64,000 nucleotides of DNA from Nemania diffusa (lineage: Eukaryota; Ascomycota; Sordariomycetes; Xylariales; Xylariaceae): positions 3,596,001-3,660,000 of the forward strand of contig JBBPUQ010000005.1 of assembly GCA_038501195.1 (NCBI GenBank), read 5' to 3'. The first letter of the stretch is position 1. Every line of letters begins with the position of its first letter. Made by a program: the position numbers and the translations under genes. Of this stretch, positions 1-13,854 are shown piece after piece. Under the pieces are notes generated by a model, which saw only the letters and a list, made by a program, of their open reading frames with translations, ran no database searches and was not told the DNA's origin.

Positions 1-326
1 GTCCCTTTATCTTAGCGTGATCTTGGCTATCAATTGCCTGGTTCCCCTCCAAACTCACTTTAGCACCCAGGCAAATGCACCGAGCCCCACCAATCCCACA
101 ACAATTGTGAAAATTCAAGGAGGTGCACCTGGCGAGTGACGAGCGATCCAGATCCATCAACCTAAGAAGGCGGGAAACGGGACAGACAGAAAGATACCAT
201 TCTTTTGTACTCTAGCCTCAGCTCATTCTTCTCCCGGCCTCCTCCTACTCCTCCTTCGCCCACCCGTCCTCTCTTTGACCACACAACTATCTGAATTACA
301 TCTCTACTGCATCGCCATCGCCCATC
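1..326. other. Upstream region of eIF3f
   Basis: No gene is seen here. The stretch ends at the eIF3f start codon and probably holds its promoter and 5' leader. The last 150 bases are rich in C and T, as is common just upstream of fungal housekeeping genes. Open frames on the minus strand begin with non-ATG codons and overlap the eIF3f first exon, so they are not called. Confidence 0.5.
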
Positions 327-1540
327 ATGGCCACAGTAGACTCCAACCCGTTTCTGCACCTAGCACGGCCTCTTGCGCCATCCTCCTTCAACTTCCAGAA
401 CAACCTTGCCCCGCTTACTGTCAACATCCAGCCTCAAGTATGTAGTAGCCCCTTTTAGATCTGGCATTGCGTATCGACACTATGCCTCAGTAGTATGCGT
501 GCTGACTGACCTTGTGTTGTCCCTCTCTGTAGGCTATCCTCTCCATCCTCGACCATGCCACCCGCCGTGATACTCCCGCAACACCCACCACTTCGTCGCG
601 CGTCATCGGTGCCCTGATAGGAAGCCGGTCCGAGGATGGCAGCGATGTGTCGGTGGTCTCGTCCTTCGCCATCCCGCACACCGAGAACGAAGACCAGGTC
701 GAGGTTGATGTCGAGTACCAAAAAAACATGCTCTCGCTCCACCTCAAGGCCAACCCCCGCGAAGCCCTGCTCGGCTGGTACACGACATCACCGGAACTCA
801 ACAGCTTTAGTGCCTTGATTCAGAACTTCTTCGCCTCTCCTGAGACGGGCACCTTCCCCCACCCGGCCGTCCATCTGACCGTGTCGACCGAGCCCGGTAC
901 CGATGTCCAGCTGCGCGCCTATATCTCGTCTCCCGTAGCTGTTAATGCCGAACGCGCCGCCGAGAGCTGCCTCTTCGTCCAAGTACCCCACAAGCTTGCG
1001 TATAACGATGCTGAGCGATCTGCCCTTGACTTGATCTCGAGTGCCAAAGACACTGAGACGCGCGCCGTGCCTGTTGGCTCTGACGTGGAGTCTCTGGCAC
1101 GCAGTCTAGAGAGCACAATCGGCCTCTTAGATCGCGTTTCAGAGTTTGTGAGCGCCATCATCGATGAGGAACAAGAGCCAAATAACGCGCTAGGCCAGTA
1201 TCTCATGGGCGCATTGGCGCTGGCGCCCAAGGTCGACCCTGTCCAGATCGAGGCAGACTTCAACAATCATGTCCAGGATGTTCTCATGGTCAGTTACCTA
1301 GCGAATAGCATCCGGACTCAGATCGACCTAAGCCAGCGCCTTGCTACGGCAATACTTTCTACCGATGATAAAGACGCCAAGGACGGCGAGAAGGGGGAGA
1401 GAGGCGAGCGTGGTGAGCGCGGCGGGCGTGGAGGCAAGCGAGGTGGCCGTGGAGGTGGCCGGGGCGGCGGTCAGCAGCGCGAACCCAGAGAGCCAAGGGA
1501 ACCTAGGGAACCCAGGGAACCCCGGGAGCCGGCCGAGTGA
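327..1540 (+). CDS. eIF3 subunit F (eIF3f), MPN-domain translation initiation factor
   Basis: Subunit of the eIF3 complex, which scaffolds the 43S pre-initiation complex on the small ribosomal subunit in the cytoplasm. Two exons, 327-437 and 533-1540, are split by a phase-0 intron (GTATGT...CTGTAG) and encode 372 aa. The N-terminal 37 residues lead into an MPN fold (roughly residues 30-165: [40 protein letters not shown]). As in other eIF3f proteins, no full JAMM zinc-protease motif is seen. The eIF3f C-terminal helical region follows ([36 protein letters not shown]). Odd feature: the last about 55 residues are a low-complexity tail of GE(K/R)GER and RGG-type repeats, then about five (R)EP repeats. 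The start at 327 is the first ATG and gives the conserved N-terminus. The family call is secure; the tail function is unknown. Confidence 0.93.
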
Positions 1541-2756
1541 ATACGCAACACCAATGAACGGGTTGAAGAATAGCCATATGGGCACGCGAGACCGTAGTTA
1601 TGACACGGGCCTAATGAGCGCTGCTCCTATGAAAGGGGTGTTGTATTTCAAATTCAGAAGTACTTCCCGAGAGGCGAACTGCCGATTAGAGGAAGATTAC
1701 AGCTTCAAGCCCAGGCGGGAAGTAGAGTCAGCCAGATCAACTGAATCTGTTATGCGTTACGACGAAGAAAACGCCTGTTTTGAAGTTCCTGGAAGGAAGG
1801 GACACATTACTAGTGCAGGCGTTCCATCCGGTTTGGGAGGGCCATAGTATTAGACATGATGTTATTGAGCAAAATAAAATGACATATGAGATCTCATGAG
1901 ACTAATTGATATTTGGACCGCGTTGTGCTTGGTGGGATATTCCTTCATATCCTTCTGCCATCGTATAAGAAGCGGCTCATCAACATAATCTCAAAACATT
2001 GTCTAGGTAGTTATCGGGCATGTTAGTATGAAGTTTACAAGGTACATACTACCTTGGACAAGTAAGGAGTGTTTGAGCCGCACTCAATAAGGCGTTTGTA
2101 TTCAGGAGTCGACATAGACAGCGTAAATCACGAACCAGAGCTACGGTACACTGCAAGAGAATCTAGGGGAGATTATTTTCCTAATATTATGCATCACCGC
2201 CAGCAAATGCTATATGAAGCAGACCTATTCTACAGCCATAGTATAGTGTGGTTGACGGAAGTGGTATATCCCGCCTGCCCGCCTCGTGGTCTAAAAAAGC
2301 AGTGAAGCCAAATCTGCCAGTTTTCATTCACCTCTAGTCTTCACCAGTCATACGAGGGCCATCCTGCCTCTGCACCTACTTGTACACAGGCCTCGCTCGC
2401 TTCGTCGAGAGTGAGGCATCGACCTAGTGACAGTCCCGCGGTTTCGGCAAACCCGACAGAAACAGAAAGGGGGAAAATAAAGCCCCCCTTTCTGAAAGTG
2501 CCAAGACGATGACCAACTTTAATAACAGAAAACAGGTTCGTTCATCAAATACTCCCTCTCGCCCAGAACTCCCGCCAATGATATGCATGCTGCAATGGTA
2601 AAGCCACCCTGCCCGATGTACGCCCATGGTGGTCATCAATCTTTATGGTATACCTTTTATCCATCCATTCTTTTCAAGTGGTTATCGTCCTCTGAAACAT
2701 GAAACACCACTAATGCTTTGCTCTCGTGTACTTCGCATACCATAGACTTACATCAT
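1541..2756. other. Intergenic, convergent 3' ends
   Basis: 1.2 kb between the stop of eIF3f (+) and the stop of the R3H-SUZ gene (-), presumably holding both 3' UTRs and terminators. Short open frames inside (such as 2069-2305) begin with non-ATG codons or overlap other frames and show no recognisable protein. Nothing else is seen. Confidence 0.5.
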
Positions 2757-5417
2757 TTAGATGTTGGTCGGCGGTTTTTGTGGGAGTGTAGCGGGATTGC
2801 CATAATTAGGGAGATGGCTAAACGTTTGACCAAGTCCGGCCGATGGCCCCTGTGGAATCCCTGGCTTGTTAGGCATCTGCGCGAGATGGGCTGGTGGATG
2901 CTGGGGAATATGTTGAGGTGGGTGGTACGCCGGAAGAGAGTTGTTAGAACTCTGACGGCTCATGCCATACCCAGGGCCTCCCATGTAGGGCTGAGGCGGA
3001 GCAGGTGAATTATACCCACTGTAGCCCATGTGAGGCGAACCAATCTGCGGACTACCATGAGGCGGTACGGTTATGTTATACGGGCCCATCGGAGGTTGAA
3101 CGGGACTCATCCCGTTGCCTGGAACGAAGGATTGAGTTTTCGGGTTGAAGGCGTGACGATTATAGCTCCCAGGGATAGGGTGCTGGCTCTTAGGATCATG
3201 CGGGTTCGCGTGGGCTGGGAGTTGCCCGTACGCATAGGGGATACCTATCGACCCGGCGTTTCCTTGGGGTTGGGGCTGGGGTGGGCGACTCTGATACGAG
3301 ACAGGCGAGGGAGTTTGGTTGAAGGTCGGCTGCCAAGATTGCTGAGGTGCAGCTTGGGCGGGAGGAACAAACCCGCTTCCTATGGATCCATTAGACGATG
3401 GATAGCGGGATGGCATGGGTTGAGGTTGAGGCGGGTACTACGATAGGGTTAGCATTCATCAGCTAGTAGAGATTGGATACCTTACTGTTGGAACACCGTT
3501 GTACGGCGGGTACGCAGTGTTTGGCATCATAGCGGGATATCCTTGGGGTGGGGTTTGGTAGGGCTGAGGCATCTGGTACTGATACGGCTGAGGTGCTTGG
3601 CCATTGTACTGCATATTCGTAGGCATAAAATGAGGCGACCATTCCATTTGAGGTTGAGGAGCGAAGTACTTGATGTACTGTGAACGCGAGTCGAAACTTT
3701 CCGAGTCATCTCGACGCTGCTTGCCCGTCTTTCCTCTCTTTCCTAGGTTAGATTTATCTTTAGCTGACACAGAGCTGGCACGGGAAATCCCGTTTGCCTC
3801 ATCATTATCTTGCCACCAGTTAGCAGAGTTCTAAGCAGGAAAGTATCGCAAATATCGAACCTGGTCCTGATTCTGCTACTTTGTCTGAAGCATTACCGAA
3901 AATCCTCTCTCGAGCAATTTTGTATGCCACTTCGCGTTCCTCTCTAGTCATCCTAGATGCAGGTTAGCGCCTTAGGTTACATAATAGTAAGTCACCTATT
4001 TCTAGACTTACTTCTCCTTGTTAAGAGCCGTCTTGTCTTTGCCGTCGCTACCAACCTCTGACGTGGCTTTCGATGCGCTGGTACTGAACTGGCCGTATTC
4101 GCCGTCCTCACCACGTCGCATGATTTTCTTTGGAAGTACAACTGGGGGGGGAGTCTTCGGAGCATCATCCGCATTGGTTTCTATAATACTTGCTAGTGAC
4201 GCGGGCACTCGACAGAAAGGAGTCCTATAAATTCGGACAGATCCTTGCACTGCCTCAAATGAATGTGTCATATGATAATAGTCCGCAAGTTTATGCGTCA
4301 ACATTCGACAAAATGAATTATTTGGCGGCAGGTCCATATAGGGTTCTCTAGTATCGCATGTCAGTAGGGAAGCTATGCGGAACGTCTTACGGGATATCAC
4401 CTACTTTGACGACAGTACAAAGTTGATCACTTCTTGTTCTAGCCGCAGTAGAAAAAATCGGTCTTTAGGGGACTTCATCGCTTCTAAAAGCTTTTCATCT
4501 GGGTTCTTTCCATAGATCGAGTTAAAAGCATCGCTGGATACATTCGCGACACCTAGCGCCTGCGGTTGCTCAGGGGGATGTTGCTGGCTCGAGGCCCCGC
4601 TCTGTGGAGTGGCCCGACCTGGGTCCTCGGGTTCTGATAGCACTGGAGTAGGTCGTTTTTCTGGCATATCGCCGATCCTAAGGCGATGCATGCGCGCATT
4701 CTCAGAGCCCATCCTAGACGTCGCAAGCAAGGAGCTTCTAACCGAGAAGGCCTCGTCGTCCTCTGCGGCTGCCTTGACACTGGCACTATCATCGGGACGA
4801 AGAGATTCTTTCTCGTCTAGAGCAAAGGTTGTTCCAGAGGTGATGCTTTTCCCGTCGAGGCTGGGGGCCTTAGTACCCATCTCTGAGTTGGAGTCCGCTC
4901 GCTGTGAAACGTCATCTGGCACAGGGGCGCCATTCTCGATCTTCACTTGCGACTCTACCACCAGAGGTGACGAGCCATTCACGACCAAGCTTGGGGTAGA
5001 TATTGCATTATTGTTGACAAATCGACCATTTACATTTTTGGCTCCAGTATTACCCGGAGTCTGGTCGCTACGCATAGCAGTTGTTGGTATCCCTTCAACG
5101 GACACCGACGGAGTCTGGGTAGACGGCGTCACATTTGTAGCCACGGTAACAGCAGTAGTAGACTGGATGCTTGCGACAGGGGTTGTGACAGTAACAGAAG
5201 TTTGCGCGCGACGATCCATGGCTGGCACGGCGACTCGGGGCACGGCGATGGGGCTAATACTCTCTTTAGGGTGAGAGGCGAGAACCTAGTAGTAGAATTA
5301 GCACATGGTGTGGAAGTTGGTATTCCTAACAGGAGACGGCGCATGATTCTTGGACAAACGAACCTTTGCGAAAGACAGCCTCTTGGGAGGAGCCGAAGCA
5401 GCTGGCGCAGTCGCCAT
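2757..5417 (-). CDS. R3H-SUZ domain RNA-binding protein
   Basis: Six exons on the minus strand (5417-5331, 5285-4405, 4347-4012, 3952-3861, 3808-3486, 3437-2757) join in frame to give 799 aa. The R3H domain spans the exon 2-3 junction (about residues 290-365). It contains the R-x3-H core (R337, H341) in CRMLTHKLADYYHMTH, and binds single-stranded nucleic acid. A SUZ motif follows at about 435-458 (KMTREEREVAYKIARERIFG), an RNA-contacting helix seen with R3H in encore/ARPP21/R3HDM relatives. Residues from about 480 are a Pro/Gln/Tyr-rich, prion-like low-complexity tail. The N-terminal about 290 residues are Ser/Thr-rich and disordered. The introns are 45-59 nt; the one at 3809-3860 is placed from a GTTCGA donor and a GCTAAC branch point. 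The start is the only upstream ATG in frame. Likely a cytoplasmic mRNA regulator; this role is inferred from the family. Confidence 0.85.
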
Positions 5418-5917
5418 GACTAATATGCTTTGTGGGTATAAACCGACACTGCGGTATGGAAAAGACGGAAATATAGTGCCAGTAGTCTCCTGAGAATCTG
5501 ATGGATGAAACGAAATCACCAGGCAGAAGCTGCGGTTTCTAGATGGTGCGCTACAATGATGCCTGAGGTGACGGAAATCAAGAAATGAAGTGAACCAGCG
5601 CAACCCGCGAGATGGAAATGGGACTACTCATTGTCATAGGAGGTCTCTCTCGATCGGTAGGTTGATGGAATCGTTCTGTATCCCCCGTCTGTGTCTATGT
5701 GGGGGTACTTGTATACTGCTGAGGCACTGGCGATTGAGGGCTCCAGGCCGCACGAGAGATGTGTGTTCGGCGCGGCGGGCGACAGGACACCGAAAGAGGG
5801 AAGTTGGATCCGTCAGCAGCAATGACGGGAGGAGGCAAGGGAGAGAAGGGTAGGGTGAGTGGGTGCGTGTTGTATTCGACGGAGGGATTACCTGTCGACC
5901 ATTCACGCAGACTGGCA

Positions 5918-5950
5918 GGGTCGCAAGGTCGCAGGGTCGCAGGGTCGCAC
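5918..5950. repeat. Short tandem repeat GG(G/A)TCGCA x4
   Basis: Four consecutive copies of an 8-base unit (GGGTCGCA, one copy with A for G) lie about 500 bases upstream of the R3H-SUZ start codon, followed by a GCG/GAGCGA-rich stretch. Probably a slippage-derived minisatellite in the promoter region. Confidence 0.75.
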
Positions 5951-7722
5951 GAATAATTCCGCGACGGGCGGGCGAGCGAACGAGCGGGCGACGGGAAACC
6001 AGCGAACAGCCTCAATCAAGAGCGATGCTTAATCGGGGTCGTGTCGGCGGTGTATCGACGTTGTATCGAGGTCGGTCGCAAGAGAGAGAAAAAGGGAGCC
6101 AAGTTTTTTAAGAGGAGATGATGCGAGGCTAGCATTGATGGTTGATTGACCACAGCGAGAGCCGGCGCTTGAACGGGTCGGTCTGCAGAATGCCCGCTGT
6201 CAGTCGTCTCGGTTATAGAATGCAGCCCCCGATCCTGAATGTCCTGCTTGGTATGGAGGGCCAGCCAGGAGGGCACTCGAAGCAGCAGGGGACGAGTCTG
6301 AGTTGACTTTTAAAGATGGGTGGAGGCGTGGAGGCCGGGTCGGTTGTGCGTGGTGGTAGGTACATAGGTAGGTAGTTGGGTGTGGAGTGTGTCGGTCTTA
6401 AGGGCGGGTGGGAACTGGGAGAAGGCTGCACCGTGCCCAGCTTACAATTACAATGTACGCTGGAGGTACTACAGTCCCTGCAAACCGTGGCGTGAGCAGT
6501 GCTGCATTCTCTATACTACTCGCTAGTGCGGTTGGTACCGCTTAGGTAGTAGCTAAATTTGACTAGCGAGATGTACAGAGTATTCTATAGGTACGGTAGT
6601 GTACACCTTCATTACCTACACGCTGAGACAGGCGACATGGTAACATGTAGGCAACTCTCTTTTATGGAAGCTGTGGGGCCTTAGAAGCTGAAGAAACATA
6701 CTTTGTACTCCCCTATATAAACCATGATGCCGGGACTTGACAGTGAATATATGCTATTCACAAGATAATTTTGAGAGACTGATAAACACGTAAGACATCT
6801 TTCTAGGGGTACCTATCCTTTGAGTAGAATGGTGGTGTTGATTGCATTTGTACAGGCGATCAAAATAGATCCTTAGAGTAGAGGTAGGTTGCAATGTGGA
6901 GGCACACCGCACTCAACACGCCGTACCTACTACGCACGGTACTTCTTGTGGATCTGGGGCCACTAGCCTATTGCATTTAGTTAAAATAAAAAAAAGGCGC
7001 TGTACCGCCATAGCTTTACACTGGCTGCCACTATAAAAAGCCCTGTCTGCAGTGTTACAGTACCTAGGTAAGTGGTAAGTGGTGTGCCTACCTAGTGCTA
7101 TGCCAGCCGCTGCTTTGGACCTGAAATTATACCTAGTAGGTACTTCACAGACCGCATATGGATATCTGTAGTATTCCTCAACAAGCGTATAATATCCGTG
7201 TTGTCTCCTGGGTCTTAGCATGAATAGTACTTTAAGGCTACGAGATACCAAAATAGCAGAACACGTCGATATATAGAGTACATTAGGTGAAGATAGACAA
7301 AGTCTAAACCCGCCTCCTTCTGTGGTCGATATCCGTATTGCGAGCGTATAGTACAACGTTACAACCCCTAAATTGCAGCGATCAATTATTCATACACGTG
7401 AACAAGGACGATCGAAAAGTATTTACATATCTACCTAGGTATGTACGCAACAGCTGTAGCAAAGGTCAGAAGGGTTTCTAATTTCTACTAGATGAGAAAG
7501 ACCGCTGACCTGTCACAGCAACTAATTAGTTGTCCGATATAAAGCAAGAATAAAACGTTAAAAAAGGATCTCTTAAAATAGACGAAGAAGTCGCAAACCT
7601 TTCTCCTAGGAGGACCTACACAATCTTTTCGCTAGGCCAGCTCTGCTTATTTCTTTTGCTTACTTTTGCTCTTTGGCTTCACTGACATACTGACAGAGTT
7701 AGGGACAGGTACCATAATCACA

Positions 7723-7727
7723 GTCAC
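7723..7727. repeat. Target-site duplication, left copy (GTCAC)
   Basis: Five bases, GTCAC, directly precede the left LTR. The five bases after the right LTR (15,831-15,835) are GTTAC. The one difference is a C-to-T transition, as expected if RIP reached the flank. A 5-bp duplication is usual for LTR retrotransposon integration. Confidence 0.75.
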
Positions 7728-7993
7728 TGTTGGAATACTAGTATTGGTTACAACTGTATGTTGCAGTTTGTACGCTGCAGTACTTGTACTGCAGTTGTAC
7801 AAACAGGTATATAGTCACGTGGGCAAGCACCCACTTTGTACGCTAGCAGAAATTTCATTTATAATAAAATCTCCAGCTGTACAAAAAAACTCTTTTTAGA
7901 TCTAATTATTAATATAGATATAGTATAACTAGCTTTATATTTTGTTTATGTGTAACTTATACATATTATTATATATATATAGCTTATTTAATA
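7728..7993 (+). repeat. Left (5') LTR, 266 bp
   Basis: Begins TGTTGGAATACTAG and ends TTATTTAATA. Same length and colinear with 15,565-15,830. Less mutated in its first half than the right copy (it keeps GTGGGCAAGCACCC where the right copy has A/T changes), but its last 15 bases are more mutated (TTATTTAATA against CCATTCAACA). The original termini were therefore probably TGTTG...CAACA, a perfect 5-bp inverted repeat. Confidence 0.92.
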
Positions 7994-10900
7994 CTGATTA
8001 ATAGTTATAAAATATACTATAAATTAACAAAAGTAAAAACAAAGCTAGTTTAAAGTTTAATTAAGCTCGATAAGTTTTTGTATTATATTTTGAAGTTTTT
8101 GCTTTATATAAATCAAATAATTTTTGTATAATAAAGTTTAAAATAAAAGATCAAGTTTAACTATTGTATTAAAATATATTTTATAACATTATAAAGTTTT
8201 AAATATAAAAAGTAATACTAAAAGCAATAATATATAATTATATTAAACTATTTGTTATATAATAATTAAATAATAAAACTTTTTTACTATTTATTTTATA
8301 TTTTTAATTACTATAGTATTAAAACAGTTATATAATAAAAAAGAACTTTTTATTATATGTAATAACAATAATTAATATAATAAGATTATTTTTAACTATG
8401 AACTTTTAAAACATTATATATAAAAAAATATCAATGTTTAATTATAAAATTAAAAACTTAATATTGTAACAGCAATATTAATTATGTTTAATATTTAAAT
8501 AGCTTGTTATATTATTGAATATAAATATTTAAATCTAATTAGTTAGCTGTTATAAAAGTTGTACGTTGAAAACTTTAAACATTAAGTATATAAAACATAA
8601 AATCGAATAAACAAACTAGTTCAACGAAAATTGTTTAATATTTTAAAACGAAAAAGCGTACAATATAATAGCAACAATAGTATGAAATAATAAATAAAAT
8701 TTGTACAAATTGTATAAAACTAATACTTGTTTAACAATAATAAGCAAGCTTTTTTTTTAGCTATTTAATCGATTTTATTACTTTTTGTATAAATATTTAA
8801 TTTATTAACTTTAAACTAATAACTTTATACAATTATAAATAATATAAGTATATTTTAATTAGAACTAATATAGCTAGAACTAATTCCAAATATATATTTT
8901 TAAACATTTATAAAAAAAAACAATGGACTGTTTATACAATTAACTATTAAATACAAATATATTTTTAACTTTATATACTGACATATAACAACTATTAGTT
9001 ATAAGCTAAATTTTTAACTAGTTTATAAGTATTTTATAATATATTATTTTTTATATATTTTTAAACAATAGTTTTATATTTATATAATATTTAATTTAAT
9101 AACATTAAATGTATTTTTTAAGTTATTTTTAACTTGAAATATATAAAACAGAATAATTTTACTGAAAAAGTACGCTATTTTTTAAAAAATATAGAAAAAA
9201 AAAAAAAACTATTTCAGTAAACTGTATAATTTGTTGTATAATAAAGTATAACTATTTATTAGTACATACTAACAATTCAAAATAACAAAAAACTAATATT
9301 ACGCTGTTTTTTCAACAATATTAAAAAGTTGTATAAAAAACTTTTACATATATAATATTAAACTAAAAAAAATATAAAACAAAATTTATTATATAATAAA
9401 TATTTATTTTAATATTAATATAAACTATAGCTAGTATTAAATTAATTAAATTAATATTACTTTTGTATAAACTAAAAAAAAAAATTTTAACTTATTTATT
9501 TATAATATATTTAATGTTATAATTATAAAGTTTGCGAAAGTACAGCAAGTTTTTAATATAAACTATTAAAGCGAAATTTAATTTAATATAACTGTTATAT
9601 AAGTATGTTAAAATGTATTAAAGCTAGCAACAGTTTTAGTACTTTAGAAATTTATATATAAAAGCTTTTTTGTTAACTTATAAACTTACTTTTAAGTAGT
9701 AAATAAAAATAAGTTAAAATATTTTGTATAAAAAATAAATAATATATATTTTATTAACTAAAAATATTATTAAAACAATTGTACAAAAAATTTTCGACTT
9801 AAAAATATATAAAAATTTCTAAGTTTGTTTAATATTTAATAAAACTTTATATAACTAAAAAAGCAACTTATTTAAAACTTTTGTATAAATAAAAAATATT
9901 TTATATATAAAAAACTAAGTTATTAATTAATTAATTATATATTTTAAAAAAAAGCTTGCACTAAAAGTATATATTTTAATTTATATAAAACAATTTTTAA
10001 TTATATATTAACGCTTAATTAATTTTTAGTATACTTTATAAAGTATAAAAAGTACATTAAACTAAAGTTGAACAAAAGTAACTAAAAAATCAACGAAAAA
10101 CAAAAAAATCAATCGACTTAGTTTTTTATAAATAATATATTTATATATTGTATAACAAATAAAAATATTTAAAACTAAAGTATTATTATTTTATTTAACT
10201 AGTTTATATTAAATAACTAATATTGTATAAAGTATTAAAGTAAATTATAAAATATAAGCGTTTTTAATTACTTAATAGTAAAAAAAGTACAACTAAAAGT
10301 TTATTTCTAAATATATTTTTGTATAAAAGTAAACTAAACACTAAAAACAGTATATATCTGTTTTAATAGCAGTTATACAATTATTGCAATTAATACTATA
10401 TAAATAAAAAATATACTAAATATAATAACTTACTATATTTTTAATATAGCGATATTATTTTTGTTTTTTTTTAAAAACGCTGATTGTTTAAAAATATATT
10501 TCGACAATATAAAAGATCTAATTATACAACATAATAAAAAAACTATTTCTATTATACATAAATAAGAACATTTATTTTTTAATATAAGTTTATAAAAAGT
10601 TAGTATATATTTTATAAAAACAAAACTTTAACAGTTATATTATTGTTTTAAATATTTTTATACAAAATATTTGTATAAAATATTTAATTATATAAAATAT
10701 AATATAAATTATTTAATTTTAAAAAAGATTTAAAAGTTTTGTTATTATTGTTAATTATATAATTAAATATTTCGACGTTTTAAGTTTTTAATCAAAAATA
10801 ATTACAATTTTAATTATAAAATAATAATTAATATTGTATAAATAAATAGTAAATAAGTTTTTTATATTATTAATGCTGTAATATTTTTTTAAGCAGCAAT

Positions 10901-13377
10901 ATTTTTAAAATTTATATCTGCATATAATATATAAAAAACATTATATAAATGTTAAATTAATATATATTAAAAACTACTAAACTATATTGTTTATAACTTA
11001 AGTACTAACTTTTTGTTTAAAAAATTTCAAAACTATGTATAAATAATAAGTATATAATATTATATAATATTTATTAAAACTTATTAAGCAGTAAATAAAA
11101 TAAAAAAAGTATATAAATTATTTTAATATATATATAACATTTTTAAAGCAAAAATAAACTATTATATAAAATAAAAGTCGATTTTATAAATAGTAATTAA
11201 AGCTTTAAACAATATTGCAAAACTAAACAGTTTTATATTTATTTTATTAGTTTTTAGTATATACTTAAAAGTTAATTAGAACTTATTTTTATTGCTAAAT
11301 ATTGTACAAAAAGCTAAAGCAATAAAAAAAGCAATAAAAATGTTATGCGAAAAATATATAAAAGTTAAAATCAATTGTGCAATTAATAAATATAATAGCT
11401 TAGTTATATATAACATACTTTTATTACTTTTAAAAAACGAAATATTTGTATAAAAAAAAAAACAAAGCTAAAATAAACCGTATAAAATTTAATCGATTAA
11501 AAAATTGAATATTATTGTTAATTTAGTAAACAGTTCAGTACATTTTTAATATATGCAAATAAAACTTTACTATTATACAAAAAAAACACAATTACTAAAA
11601 AACTAAAAAATAGATTTAATAAAAGTTTAATACTTTCAAACTTTTATTGTACGAAAAAAATGCAGTAAACTAAAAAAAAACGCAAATATATATGTAACTT
11701 TTGTATAACAAACTAGCTACAGTTTTTTTACAGCAAAAAAACAAAAAATATATATACTAGCAATAAAGCTACAAAAAAACAATGTAATTAATATATTTGA
11801 AGTGTTATTTGAAAAATTAAATGTTATTAAAATTAACAACTTTGTTGTACAAAAAGTATTTTAGTTTGTTAAATATAATTAAGTAGAATATAAAAATATT
11901 TAAATTTTTAAGTTTTGTTTTGTACAAAAAGTTAAAAAAAAAACAACTAAGCTATACAAAAAATTAAAACTTGTTATATAAAAGTATAACAATTTTAAAA
12001 AAAAATTAATATTTATTTAATTTTTAACTATTTAATAAATAAGCTAAAAACTATTGCTTATATTTAAACTTTCGTTAATTTGCGATTATAATACTTCGAA
12101 TAAACTTCGAAATATTATACAAACGTATATATAGTCGAAAAATAAACTAGCAAAAAAGATTTTTATACAATTGTTAACTGAACTAAAATTTAAATATTCT
12201 AAAAACACTATTTTAAAAATTATACAACTATTATATAAATTAACTAAATTAAAACTGTATTAGTTTAAAATATACTACTAATACTACTGCAAAAAATTCG
12301 ATATGTTTATATTTATATATAACTTATACTTTTTGTATACAACAAAACAAGCTAACAATTTTAATATTACAAGTTTATAAACAAATAATATATTTAGTTT
12401 TATTACGCCGAATTTTTTAGCAAAAAAAAAATATAAACTATAACAAACTAGCTTTTATATAAAACTAAAAAAAACATTTTAACTAAACTATTTAATTAAA
12501 TTTAATAGCAAACAAGTTATTTTATTATATAAAAGTAATATAACTTTAATTTAAAAAAGCTAAAATAACTAACTAGTTTTAATTAACTATTGTATAAAAA
12601 AAGCCGCTTAAAAATACATTTTATAACGTATACAAAAAGCATATATTAGTAGTATATATTAACTAAAAGCTGTGTACAATTTGTTAATAGCTGTATAAAT
12701 AACTAACTTTTAATTAAACAATATTAAAAATTTAAATTAAAAAATTTAATAGTAAATAAACAACTTTAACTATAGGTTAACTTTTATATTACTAAATTTA
12801 AATTGTACAAAGTTGTTTATATTTATTAACAAATTATTTGCAAACAATATAAATATAACTTTATAGTTTAGATTTGTTATTATATTAATAACAAAACAAT
12901 ATATAAAAAACAATTTAAGTTTTAAAATTACTAATAATATTATATATTAAAACTTAAGCAAATGTAAAAAAGTTATTTGTAATATATTTGCAAATAAGTT
13001 ATATAATATAGTTAATAGTTTTAATAGTACAATCGCTTTATATATAACAATTTAGCAGATTTTAATTACATTAAAAATTATTTTAATTTTAGCAGTTTTA
13101 TATTTAAACTTAAAATTTTTATACAATTGTTTAGTTAAACTTAAAATAATACAAAAAAAATAGCTTATAATTAATATTATATTATTTTATAAATTATACA
13201 AAAAAAAAAAAATTTTTAAAATACAATAAGTAAACAATGTTAACAATTTTATTAATACATTTATAAAACAAAAACTAAATTAAACATTTAAAACTTTAGT
13301 ATTTATTAATAAGCTTATTGTACAAATTGAAATATTAATAAACAAAATAAAAACAAATATACAATAAAAAAACAACT

Positions 13378-13765
13378 ATTGTACAAAAACTGCTTTTTTT
13401 TCGTACAAAAAAGCACATATTTGAAATACTATAAAAAACTTACTTTTAATAAACAAGTTTTAGTAATATAGTAATAATATATATAACTTTTTTTGTATAT
13501 TTTAAGTTTGATTTTTAGCTAAAGTATATACTCGGAATAAGCTGTTATAAACAGTACATTTTAGATATAGTTTTTTTTTATATAATATTTTATTTTTATA
13601 TAATATAAAACGACCTTTGTATAAAAGCTGCTTTTTTTTTCGTATAAAAAAATATATATTTAAATACTATAAAAAACTTACTTTTAATAAACAGGTTTTA
13701 ATAATGTAGCAGTAACATGTGCAGCATTTATTGTATGTTTTAAGTTTGATTTTTAGCTAAAGCAA
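13378..13765. repeat. Imperfect direct repeat, two copies offset by 238 bp
   Basis: About 150 bases from 13,378 recur from about 13,616. Shared anchors at a constant 238-base offset include CTGCTTTTTTTTCG (13,390 and 13,628), a shared stretch ending ACTTACTTTTAATAAACA, and GATTTTTAGCTAAAG (13,510 and 13,748). Most differences are transitions. The copies lie inside the element, in its 3' non-coding part, and may be an old internal duplication that was then mutated independently. Confidence 0.75.
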
Positions 13766-13854
13766 GCAAAGTTTGGAATTAATAGTGAAAATTATTGATT
13801 CTAAGCTTTGTTGATTTTTTTTTTTTTTTTTTTTTTGTTGTACGTGCTTAAAAG

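Larger units (their letters stand above)
5418..7727. other. Gene-poor region between the R3H-SUZ gene and the retrotransposon
   Basis: 2.3 kb with no supported gene. The first about 900 bases are GC-richer and probably hold the promoter and 5' leader of the R3H-SUZ gene. They include a short tandem of the octamer GGGTCGCA. From about 6,430 onward the sequence becomes AT-richer, with repeated TAGGTA/TACCTA words. A 147-codon minus-strand frame (6,913-7,356) begins with TTG and resembles nothing known. Confidence 0.5.

Noticed and set aside
6913..7356. 147-codon open frame on the minus strand
   Set aside because: Starts with TTG, has no domain or usual fungal codon pattern, and lies in degenerate AT-leaning DNA.
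7666..7899. 77-codon frame overlapping the left LTR
   Set aside because: Starts with TTG upstream of the LTR and runs into it; it is explained by the LTR sequence, which recurs at 15.6 kb.
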